This document shows positions 13,201 to 22,084 of a stretch of DNA of 64,000 nt, piece by piece (positions within the stretch are counted from its first letter, which is position 1; each line of letters opens with the position of its first letter). The stretch spans positions 1 through 64,000 of the forward strand of contig JAVYIG010009924.1 in the NCBI GenBank assembly GCA_035222895.1, in the 5' to 3' direction. Below the pieces are notes generated by a model. It worked only from the letters and a program-made list of their open reading frames with translations, was not told the DNA's origin and made no database searches. Origin of the DNA: Strongylocentrotus droebachiensis. Its lineage: Eukaryota > Echinodermata > Echinoidea > Camarodonta > Strongylocentrotidae. A program made the position numbers and the translations under genes.

Positions 13201-16096
13201 GTGTCTGGTATATATACTATCCTAGGTAAGGTGGAGAAAATGATATACATTATAATTATTTCATTGAAATGTATGTACATATATGTATAAAATGAATCAT
13301 TTCAAATCAAAAACGCCATTATAGTTTCCTTCGAAATGAATCTTTGTGCTATTAACCTCATATTTCATTCATGACTATAAAAAGGAATTCGGGATTGAAA
13401 AAAGTCACTTTGAAAGCATTCACGAATCTTATTCAAAATATGCCTGCATTTTCAAGCAGCTTCGAATGTTTTCTTGGTAAGACGTTTCGCCTCTCCATTA
13501 CCTATATCGCAGGATTTTATGTGGTTCAAATGCGCATCTTAATTTCCCACCAGCAAAGTAGGACCTACCTCGGGATGCAGGAATATGGCGGTCTGCTAAT
13601 TCAGATTTAAGAGCGATATCTCTAGTTTAACTGGCAGAAAGTAGCCCTACAAAAACTTGTCATTCTTCACTGAAAAGGTTGTACAGTTTAAGAGACTTTT
13701 AAGTTTTATTCCACAGTCATAAATTAATGACGCATTGTATTTACTTATTTCATCGTCACAGCTTTTCTGAGCACATACCTGCTCCGATGGTTCTCTGTTC
13801 GTCAGCTTACGATGGCCGGTGGAGCTGTATCAGCAACAGGGCTTGCCTGTGCTTCCTTTACCCAAACGGCTCCTCAAGTTACTGCCGCTCTCATAGCCTA
13901 CGGTAAGTGTTGATTACTGTTTCCGAACACGTGTTTAGAAAATTCCATTGTGTGTTTACGTTATTATTACGGTCTCTGTATAGGTGCTAGAAAAAATCGT
14001 ACCAAGCTAATTTACTGAAAAGCTTAATGATTTTATTTTCTGTTTATCTTCTTCATATAGGTGCTGGTTACATCTTCATCATTCTACCAACACACACTTG
14101 TCTCAACAGCTACTTCTCCGATCGGTTCGAAATAGCTACTGGTATCATGACATCGGGTGGAAGCACTGGAGTTATGATCGTGCCGTGGATCTTTGAAATC
14201 CTTCTTGACATCTATGGCTGGCGAGGTGCTATCTTATTACTGGGAGGAGTCAATGCCCATTACCTCGTTATCGGGGCGATGTTAGAGCCAGTTCGTACCA
14301 AACCACTTCGCACCAAGAAAAAATCAAATGGGTCTACAACCCCAAAGGACGTTGATTTTGAGGCACATGATTACATCAGTTTCAAGCCTGATTCAGCTGA
14401 CGTCAAGGAAAGTATAAACACGACGATTCAGATCGGTCAAGAGCTTGAGATGGTTTGTCGAAAGGATGAGGGCGCTGTTGAGCGTCGTTCCCATGCTGGT
14501 GAAAATGATGTTGATGCCATCCCCGACGTTGCAACTGTAACCTCCAAAGAGCCAGATGATGAAGTGGAAACAAGGAAAGTGGGCTGTCTTTGGAAGTGGC
14601 TCAGGAAAATAATCAAAATTTCGGGCCTTCGCATCTTTATAGAACGTCCCCGAATGATCGTTGTCTGCTTCCAGATACTCCTCTTCTCTATACCGTACGC
14701 TACTTGGCTTCTATTTAACATCCCCAATGCCCAAGCCAAAGGCCTCACAGACCTCAGATCCGCCCAGATCTCACTCGCTGCTGGAATTGCCAACTTCTTG
14801 GGCCGCTTCGCAAGTGGATTCGTCTTCTCCAAGAATATTCTTCCAGTCGAAGTATGGTACTTGCTTGCGAACATCGTCACAGCAGCGGCGTTCTTCGTGA
14901 ACTTCTTCGCCGAACCATTTTGGTTTCTGACGATTCTCGCAGTTGTGTTTGGTTTTATGATGGGTTTTAACATCCCGACTATGTTCGTTCTGATGAAAAA
15001 TACGGCTGGGAAGGAGCGCTACGAAACTGGTTTAGCCTTTGTGCTTCCTTGTTATGGGATTGCATTTCCACTCGCTGGTTTTGTTGCAGGTAAGTCGGTT
15101 TATCATTTTTGATCGAAGCGTTAAAAAGAACGCTTTCCGAAGAACGAGCTATTATGGAGACACGTATTAAAACAAACAAACATAATTTTCAACAGATGAA
15201 AAATGAGAGGACACAATACTTAACATACCCGGGGGTGTTTCACAAAGACTAAGATCGACTTTAAGTTGGACTTAACAAAGTATGGCAGGCTGTCCATGCC
15301 ACTGGTTGCTCTCATCATTGGTCTCTCAATTATGATCTTTAGATAATATTTTCTAATATTATCAAAAGGTAAATTCTGTAGATTTCTGACCGCGATGTGT
15401 GCGTCCCTTGAGAAACCAATGCCAGGAATGGTTAGAGGAACTAGTGGCATGAAAGGCCTGCCATAGTTAAGTTCAACTTAAAGTCAATCTTAGTCTTTGT
15501 GAAACAATCCCCTGGTAGATGTTTGTTTTTTAATGAACAATCATTAAGGAATAATTTAGTCTTCTGCAGGTACAAGAAAAAAGTAATTTCTACCCTCAAT
15601 GTAAGCAATTTTTTTTTTGGCAAAACCGTTTTCATTGATTCCTAATGTTTCACTTCTTGTTTTCCATTTCTTTTACAACATTCATTAGAAAGTAGCGTGT
15701 GTTCTATTTTATAATCGCCCGGTTCAGTTTCTCAAAATCTTTAAGAATTAACGAAGTTCGTGGATCATCCATCGAAACACAATCGAAAACTAATATTGAA
15801 AATTGAAAATCTGGTTGCCACCTGTTTTCTCTACTTTAATTCGTAGATAATGTACGTCCAGATACTAAATATCGACATTTTGTAATACTATTTATTAAAA
15901 AATCTATTTTTGTCTTCTATGATTTGCAGGAAAGATCTATGACAGAACACAGTCTTACAACGTTGCGTTCTGTATTATGGGCGGTTTCGCACTTGCTGCT
16001 GGTGTCGCCGTGATTCTGCCGCTCCTGGGCTCAAGATTCGGCAAGATATTGAAGAGATGTTCAGGAGATGTTCATGTTCATGTGCCTGAAATTTGA
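1268..16096 (+). CDS. Death-domain/monocarboxylate-transporter-like fusion protein, copy A (6 exons)
   Basis: Exons: 1268-1282, 5894-6173, 13001-13225, 13762-13902, 14061-15089, 15930-16096. All junctions are GT-AG and phases match (0,1,1,1,1), giving 618 residues. Residues 1-11 are a short leader, about 12-92 a death domain, 99-120 a charged linker, and about 121-600 an MFS domain with MCT hallmarks: YFSDRFEIATGI, SGGSTG and YGWRGAILLLGG, plus a long TM6-TM7 loop rich in charged residues (about 285-415). A transporter of the SLC16 type would sit in a membrane and move small monocarboxylates or related solutes; the substrate is not visible. The classic DGGWGW motif before TM1 is reduced to KRWG. 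The join of death domain to transporter rests on phase and conservation in copy B. Transcript evidence is needed, because intron 2 spans 6.8 kb. Confidence 0.72.
1429..1743. mobile_element. MITE-like inverted-repeat element in intron 1
   Basis: CCGGTTGCCCGGCAAAACGT at the left is mirrored at the right by ACGCTACGCGACCGTT and TTGGGCAACCG. The arms also share GTCGCGTAGCG. About 315 bp, also present in copy B near 26,508-26,823. I could not define a target duplication. Confidence 0.5.
1765..3197 (+). pseudogene. Non-LTR retrotransposon 3' part (reverse transcriptase), interrupted
   Basis: A reverse-transcriptase frame reads KYADD (catalytic YADD at 1,822-1,833) through HLNVSKTKEM and YKYLGSIV to about 2,153. 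It resumes at 2,830 with LVLFYQSLIQSILTYN and, in other frames, HPLNTQYSFNRSA. The element ends in an (ATA)n tail at about 3,174-3,197. A hAT-like insertion splits the frame and later frameshifts are present, so it is dead. Shared with copy B, so it predates the duplication. Confidence 0.85.
2154..2829. mobile_element. hAT-like non-autonomous element, 676 bp, 8-bp TSD
   Basis: The termini are CAGGGGCGGATCCA and TGGATCCGCCACTG, an imperfect terminal inverted repeat. The target duplication GTTGACAG is exact at 2,146-2,153 and 2,830-2,837, within the LINE reverse transcriptase. The interior has no gene. It holds degenerate ~60-110 bp repeats built on CACCGGCNGGCTGAGTCG plus long poly-C runs. TSD length and CAG termini fit the hAT superfamily. 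Confidence 0.85.
3280..3479. mobile_element. Foldback hairpin MITE (intron 1, copy A)
   Basis: A long near-perfect palindrome. ACATCCCTTCACTGCTATTA, then ATGTAAAAATGTGTAGAACA on one arm are mirrored after a ~15-nt loop containing TATGCATG. Same family as 21,604-21,817 and 28,354-28,557. Confidence 0.8.
3960..5242 (+). pseudogene. LINE 3' fragment with C-terminal zinc-binding region and (TTCTA)n tail
   Basis: The open frame 4012-4470 contains CLNYRIFKKD, ITLSRFRCRSHRLPI and a CPCC...GDEFHF...CPFF motif, typical of the zinc-binding region at the C terminus of LINE polymerases. A frameshift near 4,015 cuts the upstream part, and an in-frame TAA at 4,468 shortens it relative to copy B. The 3' UTR ends in a (TTCTA)n tail at about 5,203-5,242. 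Confidence 0.8.
5894..6173 (+). CDS. Death-domain exon (copy A)
   Basis: The acceptor TTCTTATCAG precedes 5894 and the donor GTAAAA follows 6173. The exon encodes residues 6-98. The six-helix death-domain pattern is visible: ELKRLATEF, DDVWCLVEALGL, EETIRNLQ, TVETLMRTWMEQH with the conserved helix-5 tryptophan (W65), and a final LETLDILEDKLTKF. Death domains mediate homotypic protein-protein contacts in apoptotic and innate signalling. An internal ATG at 5912 with a strong context could start a shorter form. Copy B differs here by only two synonymous changes. Confidence 0.85.
6285..6960 (-). pseudogene. 5'-truncated LINE fragment in intron 2
   Basis: The reverse-strand frame 6653-6949 reads FVFTGPKLWNSLSNDI and FKRRLKSFLLNSY, the usual end of CR1/jockey-like polymerases. 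An AATTA-rich tail near 6,285-6,305 marks its 3' end. The 98-residue frame is identical in copy B (31,786-32,082), so it was present before duplication. Confidence 0.75.
7118..7276. mobile_element. hAT-like terminal fragment with poly-G
   Basis: The right end GGATCCGCCACTG matches the inverted termini of the 2,154 and 42,804 elements. The left end is not recognisable and no target duplication is visible. Present in copy B at about 32,300-32,442. Confidence 0.45.
7434..7607. mobile_element. 174-bp MITE private to copy A
   Basis: The terminal inverted repeats start TGGCCCGAATTCACAAAGGA and extend about 40 bp, past GGTTTGTCGACAAACC. The empty site is at about 32,592 in copy B. Flanks are TA-rich, consistent with a Tc1/mariner-type insertion. 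Confidence 0.8.
7620..9200 (+). other. Intron 2, no gene seen
   Basis: AT-rich intronic sequence aligned end to end with copy B (about 32,600-34,180), with only point changes and small indels. I see no coding signal, RNA gene or further transposon terminus. Confidence 0.6.
9206..9356 (+). repeat. Intronic direct repeat, first unit
   Basis: ACTTATTGGCATGCACCCAG through a hairpin TGTTTGATCTTGTT-ATTGA-AAACAAGATCAAACA, then CAACGTCGTTA and TCTCTCCCCGCCAAATAATC. The same order recurs at 10,518-10,753, interrupted by a TIR element, and resumes at 11,817-11,866. Confidence 0.75.
9360..9808 (+). mobile_element. LINE 3' UTR-like segment with (CTTGAAA)n tail
   Basis: AT-rich sequence ending GTGAAATAAACTTGAAACTTG and its repeats at 9,781-9,808, the form of a LINE 3' end with a short repetitive tail. 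No coding remains. Shared with copy B (to about 34,777). Confidence 0.55.
9835..10095. repeat. Poly-C/poly-G and (GA)n low-complexity block
   Basis: Alternating C and G homopolymers joined by GGGTTAACCCCC-type palindromes, then (GA)n. Present in copy B at 34,805-35,056 with different run lengths. Confidence 0.8.
10754..11816. mobile_element. 1,063-bp TIR element private to copy A (PIF/Harbinger-like TSD)
   Basis: The termini TGCCTCAGTCACGCCTTTGC and its mirror (ending GTGTGACTGAGGCA) are flanked by TAA at 10,751-10,753 and 11,817-11,819. Copy B has the intact empty site at about 36,458. A 3-bp TWA duplication fits PIF/Harbinger. The interior is dense in TTGCGTA and GCTCG words and has short open frames (for example 11,310-11,648), but no transposase I can recognise. 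Confidence 0.8.
12698..12890. mobile_element. 193-bp MITE in intron 2 (both copies)
   Basis: Inverted ends CTGGGGGCGTTTCATGAAAC continuing through AATTAGTCGGTGGTTTT. Copy B has it at 36,621-36,813 with the same length. Confidence 0.85.
13001..16096 (+). CDS. MCT-like transporter exons 3-6 (copy A)
   Basis: Exon 3 (13001-13225) gives the charged linker and TM1 up to SGIYGVVSGIYTIL. Exon 4 (13762-13902) gives STYLLRWFSVRQ and the next helix. Exon 5 (14061-15089) carries TM4 through about TM11 and the intracellular loop. Exon 6 (15930-16096) ends in a hydrophobic helix and a short basic tail ending VPEI. Without the upstream exons there is no in-frame ATG ahead of TM1, which supports an N-terminal extension encoded upstream. 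Confidence 0.88.
15228..15515. mobile_element. 288-bp MITE in intron 5, TA flanks
   Basis: The ends CCCGGGGGTGTTTCACAAAG and CTTTGTGAAACAATCCCCTG are inverted repeats of about 50 bp. TA occurs on both sides (15,226 and 15,516). Copy B keeps only the left arm (about 39,150-39,205), because a deletion removed the rest. Confidence 0.8.
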
Positions 16097-16273
16097 TGGA
16101 TTTCCGCCTGCAGTTTGAAAGTGTCCACCCTTTATTACGAAGGTGTTATTTTTGAGCTCTCACCATTACATCTGTAAAAATGCTACTTTCCACGTCTGGA
16201 ACCATTATTTAAGGTAATGGACTGATCCTAATACTAATTCAACGATTTGTGCATCCTCTGACGCCTCTGATAT

Positions 16274-16670
16274 ATGTTTTACGGCCTCATGAAGAAAGCT
16301 TACGAATTGAGAAGTAAAGGCCGTACGCAACGGACTACCAGTACCAGTGCGTCGAGCCAACGCCCATCAACGGTAGACCCATTACACACTCAAACGCCAT
16401 GTACGCAGTCCGATAACACGCCAGCTATGGAGTCTTCGATTGCTGACCTCCAAAAATCTTTCAACGAGTTCTCAAATCGGGCATGTTCCAAACTTGATAT
16501 CATTCACGCTGATATATCTACGATGAAGAAATAAATGTCAGATTTAGGGGCGGTAGCTGAAAATAACTCCGCCAGAATGCTACTCAAGAAGGAGAAGTTA
16601 CCACAAATGGAAAAAAAGTTGCAAAACGAAATCGATATAGATCTTAATACAAAGTTGTATTACCACTGAT
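16274..16670 (+). pseudogene. Possible LINE ORF1-like coiled-coil fragment
   Basis: The open frame 16,274-16,534 has a Ser/Thr-rich start and then SSIADLQKSFNEFSNRACSK, followed after a stop by KEKLPQMEKKLQNEI. This heptad-like pattern resembles LINE ORF1 coiled coils. It lies 180 bp after the transporter stop, so it may also be part of that 3' UTR. An AATAAA overlaps its stop at 16,530. Same arrangement in copy B at 39,629-39,889. Confidence 0.4.
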
Positions 16671-16679
16671 CTCGAAACA

Positions 16680-17536
16680 GAACCATGCAAAATTAATAAT
16701 AATGTGTTTAGCATAGCTTTAAACTTACACTGGAAACCTTTTCCTTGTATCGTTTCCACTAATTTAGGAAAAGGTTTAGTTTGTCATGTTGCACAATTTA
16801 ATCGTTGGAGAAAAATTTCCACTTGATGATAAACATTTTTTTCTTCTTCTTCAAAACAACATTTATTTAATATTGATCCGTCCAAATATGACAACGGCTG
16901 TGTCGTTGACTTCTCCAATTTGTGTATAATTACTAAAATTGTTGACATTTGCTACAGGAAAGAATTATACAGGATTATGTAATGTCAAAAAGAATATTTG
17001 ATTAGAAATAGATATAAATCTGTTTGAATAATTTGCATGGACAATTATGTAAAATTGATCCGACTTAATACAGGAAGGTTGTGTTGCTTACTTCATTTTT
17101 TTTTTTATATAACTGGTAACATTTGCCACAGGAAAGAATATCGATTATGTAATGTCAACCTAGTTTGGAAGGTCTCGTGTCTATTTCTGTCAAATTTTCA
17201 ACAACAGTGTTGCTTTGTTTATATGCAAATTCATTTATTGAATATTTACTATGAATTGGTCAGATTTTATAAATTCATCGTTATTTTTGTCTTCTCTTAT
17301 TCAGAGAAGAAATCTAATCCTTCTAAAGAAATGACCATAAATTCGATAATGTCAATTGCATTGAATATAATACGTTGGTTTATCTGTTATTTGTATTATT
17401 CTTATATTTAAAAAAATTATCTTAAAGAAATCCTTATCAGTAAAACGTAATAGAAGAATATTCGAAATTACTCTTAATTTATTTGAATATTTTGCATGGA
17501 TCGATACCGGCACTCGTTTTTTATGTGTGTGTACTT
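16680..17536 (+). other. Shared downstream flank, nothing recognised
   Basis: AT-rich sequence with an internal imperfect direct repeat (ACAGGAAAGAAT...GATTATGTAATGTCA at about 16,956 and 17,129). It ends at the duplication boundary. Confidence 0.5.
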
Positions 17537-17544
17537 TCATATAA

Positions 17545-17840
17545 GTATTGGTGTGTACTGCAAGGTTCTGGAATCATCAAAATGATAAGAAATTTGGCCC
17601 AGTCTCGGTAAAGTCACAAGCACTGTACACAGAAAGATGTATAAGGGACTACACGAACATGTGACATAACAAGCCGTCCCGATTTGTATGTTGTTACATG
17701 CCATATTGAGAATATGAAGGTATTTGAAGAGCCATGCTTCTCAGGGAACAGGTTTTATCTGATGTTCCTCTACACTTGCATAATAACAATGATAATACTA
17801 ACAAATTATTTTTCACCTCTTCAGTCCCAGAACTCAACCT
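17545..17840. repeat. Dispersed repeat, inverted partner at 52,130-52,425
   Basis: Shares GCAAGGTTCTGGAATCATCA, AAATTTGGCC and GAAGAGCCATGCTT with the later copy in opposite orientation. No termini were resolved. Probably a non-autonomous element. Confidence 0.7.
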
Positions 17841-18139
17841 TTTAAAGCAAGGAAAAGACATGGAATATGAACAAGAAGAAAGGAGAATCCGAACAATATT
17901 TATATAATATAGGATGGCTTTGAGTGTGATACAAGAATATATTGTCAAAGCGAGAGCAATAAATTCTTATTCTTGAATCGCACGAAAACAAAGCTATACA
18001 GTATGAGTCTATATCAGGCTGACTAGCAAATTAACAAAATCCGATAATCGAGCAATATTGTATCGACAGTTCCCGGATGACGGAGCAAAAAGAAAACAAT
18101 ATTGATCTGTCATCCGGGTACTGTGCTAAAGATATTATA

Positions 18140-18829
18140 CAGAGCGTACACAAAAAACGAAACCGAGAATTATCGATGTTTTTTCATAACTTAGCTTAGA
18201 TCCTCCTCTTTCATTTGATGCAAATTTCACGCATGAGGGATTAAAATCAATTTGAAGAGAGGAAACCAAAAAGTCATTTGGCGGACGGTATCTGAATTTC
18301 AAAGAAAAAAAAATCACATTTCTAGAAAGTTCAGTTTCTGCCCTTTCGTATGACACCTCATTCAGGAAAAATGAGCCAGAAAAAAGAAGAAGTTATGTTT
18401 GTTTAAAGTAACGCTTGCATTTCCATAATTTGATTAAATCGGCTTTTTTTATCGGCTGCCTGCTGTAGCAACAAACAGAGTTGATAAAAGACTTAACTCT
18501 GTTTCGTTGACAATCAGCCACGCATGAAGTCATTCGTCTATGGCTGATCGTCAACGAAACGGAGTTAATTCTTTTGTCATATGAAAGGGCAGAAACTGAA
18601 CTTTCTAGAAATGTGATTTTTCTCTTCTCTCCGTCCGCCAAATGACTTTTTGGTTTCCTCTCTTCAAATTCATTTTAAACACTTGTGCGTGAAATCTGCA
18701 TCCCATGAGTTGCATCAAATGAAAGAGGAGTTTCAAAGCTTTACAAATATGTGTCATTTATTATTTATAATTGTGATCAAGTTATGACAAAACATAATTC
18801 TTGGTTTCGTTTTTTTCTGGGACGCACTG
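18140..18829. mobile_element. 690-bp foldback TIR element, TA TSD
   Basis: Imperfect inverted arms of about 230 bp begin CAGAGCGTACAC at the left and CAGTGCGTCCCAG at the right, followed by ACGAAACC and AGAATTAT. TA dinucleotides flank both ends (18,138 and 18,830), as in Tc1/mariner-type insertions. A second, smaller inverted repeat around AACTCTGTTTCGTTGACAAT lies at its centre. Confidence 0.8.
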
Positions 18830-18881
18830 TATACCCTGATTTATTGTACCACTTGGATATAGATACTAATAAGGATATGGG

Positions 18882-19145
18882 TCAATGTCGCTATTCATAA
18901 GGACCGCTTTTTATAGTTTGAGAAGAGGGTTATTATTCATAAGGACCGCTATTCATAATCAAAGAAGAGGGTCGCTATTCATAATATGAGAGGAGGGTCG
19001 CTATTCATAATAGGAGAAGAGGGTTGCTATTCATAATACGAAATGAGGTTCGCTATTCATAATACGAAATGAGGGTCGCTATTCATAAAAACTAAATGAG
19101 GTTCGCTATTCATAATACGAAATGAGGGTCGCTATTCATAAAAAA
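18882..19145. repeat. 26-bp minisatellite (GGTCGCTATTCATAA)
   Basis: About ten units of GGGTCGCTATTCATAATACG plus AAATGA, with drift. The reverse complement of the same unit forms the array at 43,588-44,200. Confidence 0.9.
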
Positions 19146-19860
19146 CGTAATTGAAATAAGCAATAACAAAATGATAATAAGAAAGCGAAATAATGGATAG
19201 GGGACACCCCACGGCAGTGCCGTAGGCGCAGGGGAGGGGACGCCACATGGCCCCGAATATTTGTAGAAAACATTATTGAAAACATATTGAAAACATACAT
19301 TTCTGAAAAAAGAGGGGAAAAAGGTGTCCCAATAGTGTACGTGACCTATCATCCCGGGCCCCAGCCCCCTCCCCTCCATCAGTCTGACCATGCTGCGCCA
19401 TTCGACCCACCCTCCCCGGGGTATTTCTTTGCATGGTACAAGTGCATTAATACCAACAATTCTCGTCAATTCATAATTGAAATTCAAATTTGGTTGATTT
19501 AAATTCTCTTTTTTTGGGGGGGGGCGGGGGCGGGGGGTATAACATTGGATAACAAATCTATAGAGTAACATAGATATGCTATAAATTGAGTGTAAGAGTA
19601 AAGATGACAATAACCTGGATTTACATAAATTAACCTACTACTGCAGCATGTCTCTTCTGGAATATAATACAGGGATAAAGATAAATTATTTTACTGGTAA
19701 TACTTTTACACTTAGTTTTTCTTTCTTTCTCTTTTTTTTTCAAATAAAAAGGAACAAGAAAAAAAGAAAAAATTACAACATGACAGTAAGACAATATATA
19801 TATATATATATATGCTTTATGATTACCAACTTCTCCTACGAGATGACCCCGACAATAAGA
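19146..19860. other. Spacer, no gene seen
   Basis: Contains G-rich and C-rich blocks, an ACAATA(TA)n microsatellite near 19,793, and open frames that look spurious. No transposon ends were resolved. Confidence 0.5.
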
Positions 19861-20437
19861 CCTAAGTCAACCGACTTGTGAGATACAGGCAAGCGTCCTG
19901 GTCCACCTTCCCGTGGTGGGGGTTGTTAACCCATTGATTTCAATGGGGACGAACAGACCAGGGTGAGGCAGAAGGTAACGGGAACCCACTGTCGTTAATT
20001 TTCCTGAGAATAGCACATGATGCACAGAATGAATAAGAAAAACGAGCCTTTTCAGGTGGAAGTTGAGACCCCCAGGGTGCCCACCCGTAATGCTACTGGG
20101 GAAGAGGAGGCGACAGCGGCAAGATATGCCCATGACGGTGGTACCCCAAACTCCGCCTCGGAAAGGATATCATCTGATGGCAGGACGTCAATCCCGTCTG
20201 TTAACCTATGCAAGAAGAAGCAAGTGCTACGTTTAGGCACCTGGATTGGGAGAACAATTAACCAGTTAGGAAAACTTGAACTCCTGAAGAAGGAACTAAA
20301 GAGTATGAAATTGAGCATAGTTAGACTAAGCGAAACCAGATGGAAAGGTGAAGGAGTACTCAAACCAGACAGAGACACCACTATTGTCTTCTCAGGAAAG
20401 GATAGCGGCAAAAGTGAAAGTGGTGTAGCCATCTTAC
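19861..20437 (+). pseudogene. RTE-type LINE 5' fragment (endonuclease N terminus)
   Basis: A CTTGTGAGATACAGGCAAGC leader and then an open frame from 20,017 containing TINQLGKLELLKKELK, LSETRWKGEGV and DTTIVFSGKDSGKSESGVAI. This is the start of the AP-type endonuclease of RTE-like LINEs (often annotated as craniofacial development protein 2-like). It stops at 20,437, where CAGGCGGGTACGCAGGG and poly-G begin. Confidence 0.8.
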
Positions 20438-20805
20438 CAGGCGGGTACGCAGGGGGGGGGGGGGGTTGGGGTTAACCCCCCCTTTAGTTTTTTTTTATGT
20501 GTATGTTTTATGTATGTTTTGGGGAACCCCCCCCCCCCTCTTTTGCTTTTTTTTTTTTTTAAATAAAAAAAGAAAAGAAAAAAGAAAAAAAGAAAAAGAA
20601 AATTATGCCAATGGGGGACCCTAAAAAAGGTGACCTTACCCCCCCCCCCCCCCCGCCAACGGAACAAAATGTAAAATTTTCAAATTTCGAGACAAAAAAA
20701 AAAAGTCCTCTTTATCACCATCATACAAACCTATATCTGATTCCCATTCGTCGTTTACCATGATATACGGACCGGCACACTCTTTATATCATGTCACAGT
20801 ATAAG
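20438..20805. repeat. Poly-G/poly-C and A/T-rich low-complexity block
   Basis: Starts CAGGCGGGTACGCAGGG, which looks like a hAT-type end, but no matching opposite end is present. Contains long G, C and T tracts. Confidence 0.5.
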
Positions 20806-21542
20806 CAGGGAGGTGAAAGAACAGGAGGCGAAACTCTTGTAATTTATTCAAACGCATTCTTGAGTTCTAAAGCGTAACAATGGGATGTGTAACATTCCAC
20901 TTGGCTTTGAAGTTCCATGCTCCGAACCGCGCTTCCACTGCGGGGAATTTCGTAAGCCAGGCACCAGTTTTACATTTATTACAAAATATTAAATTACCGG
21001 CAAAATTACAGTGTAAATTAAAAACTTTATATGGGAATTTTATTGGGAATAGTGCATCAAACAAATTTTCAAATTTAGAACTCCGTCCTGCCATTAAATT
21101 GTGTGCCAGAGTTGGTAAAAGAAAAATTACATCCTGTCAAAAACTCAATATTTTAGGATGATGCGCTAATTTGTGCATGCTTTAATGTCCCGTTATTTGA
21201 TCCATGATTTACAATCTTCAATAACATTAAGTTTGCTAATGCGTGTTTTCGCGTGTTTTTTGTATTTTTCAAGTTTAAAAAAGAATGAAATTACACAAGT
21301 TTGTGTACGCTTGTTCTACTCTTTACACATTCAACAATGGATGAGAAATCATTGGAAGGGACAGCGAACAGTTGCTGTGATACCATTTTCTGATGTAGGA
21401 ATTCTAAATCCTAAAATTTCATGCGCTCTTTTATCTCACCACCTGGTCAACAGCTGCAGATTAGCGCATAACTTTCCGGCGGCTTGGAGCATGGGGTCAA
21501 AGGAGAACGGCTTGATTCAAGTCCTTCTCTATCACGTCCCTG
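20806..21542. mobile_element. 737-bp TIR element, copy 1, 7-bp TSD
   Basis: The ends are CAGGGAGGTGAAAG and CACGTCCCTG, with the duplication GTATAAG at 20,799-20,805 and 21,543-21,549. The second copy at 35,399-36,135 has exactly the same length and very few differences. Open frames inside (20,880-21,161 and 21,173-21,542) have no match I recognise. A 7-bp duplication is unusual for hAT; P-like elements are one possibility. Confidence 0.85.
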
Positions 21543-21559
21543 GTATAAGGGAGTTTACA

Positions 21560-22080
21560 GATAGCACATGGTACAAATGACCCCAAATATCCACAGATCT
21601 TTTCACTATGAACATGACTGACAAAGAAAGCGAACAAAATATACAGTTCCTCAGGTAGACAAAGGAACATCCCTTCACTGCTATAATGTAAAAAATGTGT
21701 AGAACAGGTGTCACATGCATATTCACTTTTTACATAATAGCAGTGAAGGGATGTTCCTTTGTCTACCTGAGGAACTGTATATTTTGTCCGCTTTCTTTGT
21801 CAGTCATATTCATAGTGTTTACACATGGAGAAGTTCCACTTTGAGCATCTTAGAATAATAACTGCCAAAGTCCTAGATGTGCTTCATGAATACCTTTTGT
21901 TTGACCTCTTGAAAAGAATACTTCCACCTTCGTATCAAATAATGTACCGTTGGTGCACAAATGAATAATGTTACATAACTTTCATGAGCGCATATCCAGT
22001 ATTCATCTCTGTGGGTTTTACCATTTTGGTACAAATGACCTTTATCTGCCCATGGCCATGCGCAGATTGTATCTGTAAAC
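21560..22080. repeat. Diverged copy of the intronic repeat at 10,160-10,440
   Basis: ATGACCCC-AATATCCACAGATCT and AATAATGTTACATAACTTTC match 10,165-10,400 (and 35,125-35,390) in the same orientation. A hairpin MITE sits in the middle. Confidence 0.75.
21604..21817. mobile_element. Foldback hairpin MITE, complete copy
   Basis: Inverted ends CACTATGAACATGACTGACA, with arms of about 100 bp through GTTCCTCAGGTAGACAAAGG and AACATCCCTTCACTGCTAT. The loop is about 15 nt. This copy shows both ends, whereas the copies at 3,280 and 28,354 have lost the right terminus. Confidence 0.85.
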
Positions 22081-22084
22081 TGGC

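Larger units (their letters stand above)
1..17536 (+). repeat. Segmental duplication, copy A
   Basis: This stretch is nearly collinear with 25,511-40,910 over genes, introns and old transposons. Homology stops abruptly after a TATGTGTGTGTACTTT string at about 17,536 here and about 40,910 in copy B. Copy A has private material: about 345 bp at 697-1,041, a 174-bp MITE at 7,434, a 1,063-bp TIR element at 10,754, and two blocks (11,910-12,628 and 15,297-15,860) absent from B. It lacks the 737-bp element found in B at 35,399. Confidence 0.93.

Noticed and set aside
14437-14973. 178-aa antisense open frame over the transporter (also 38,403-38,924)
   Set aside because: It is the complement of the conserved MCT exon. 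Its sequence follows from the sense codons and it lacks independent splice or start evidence.
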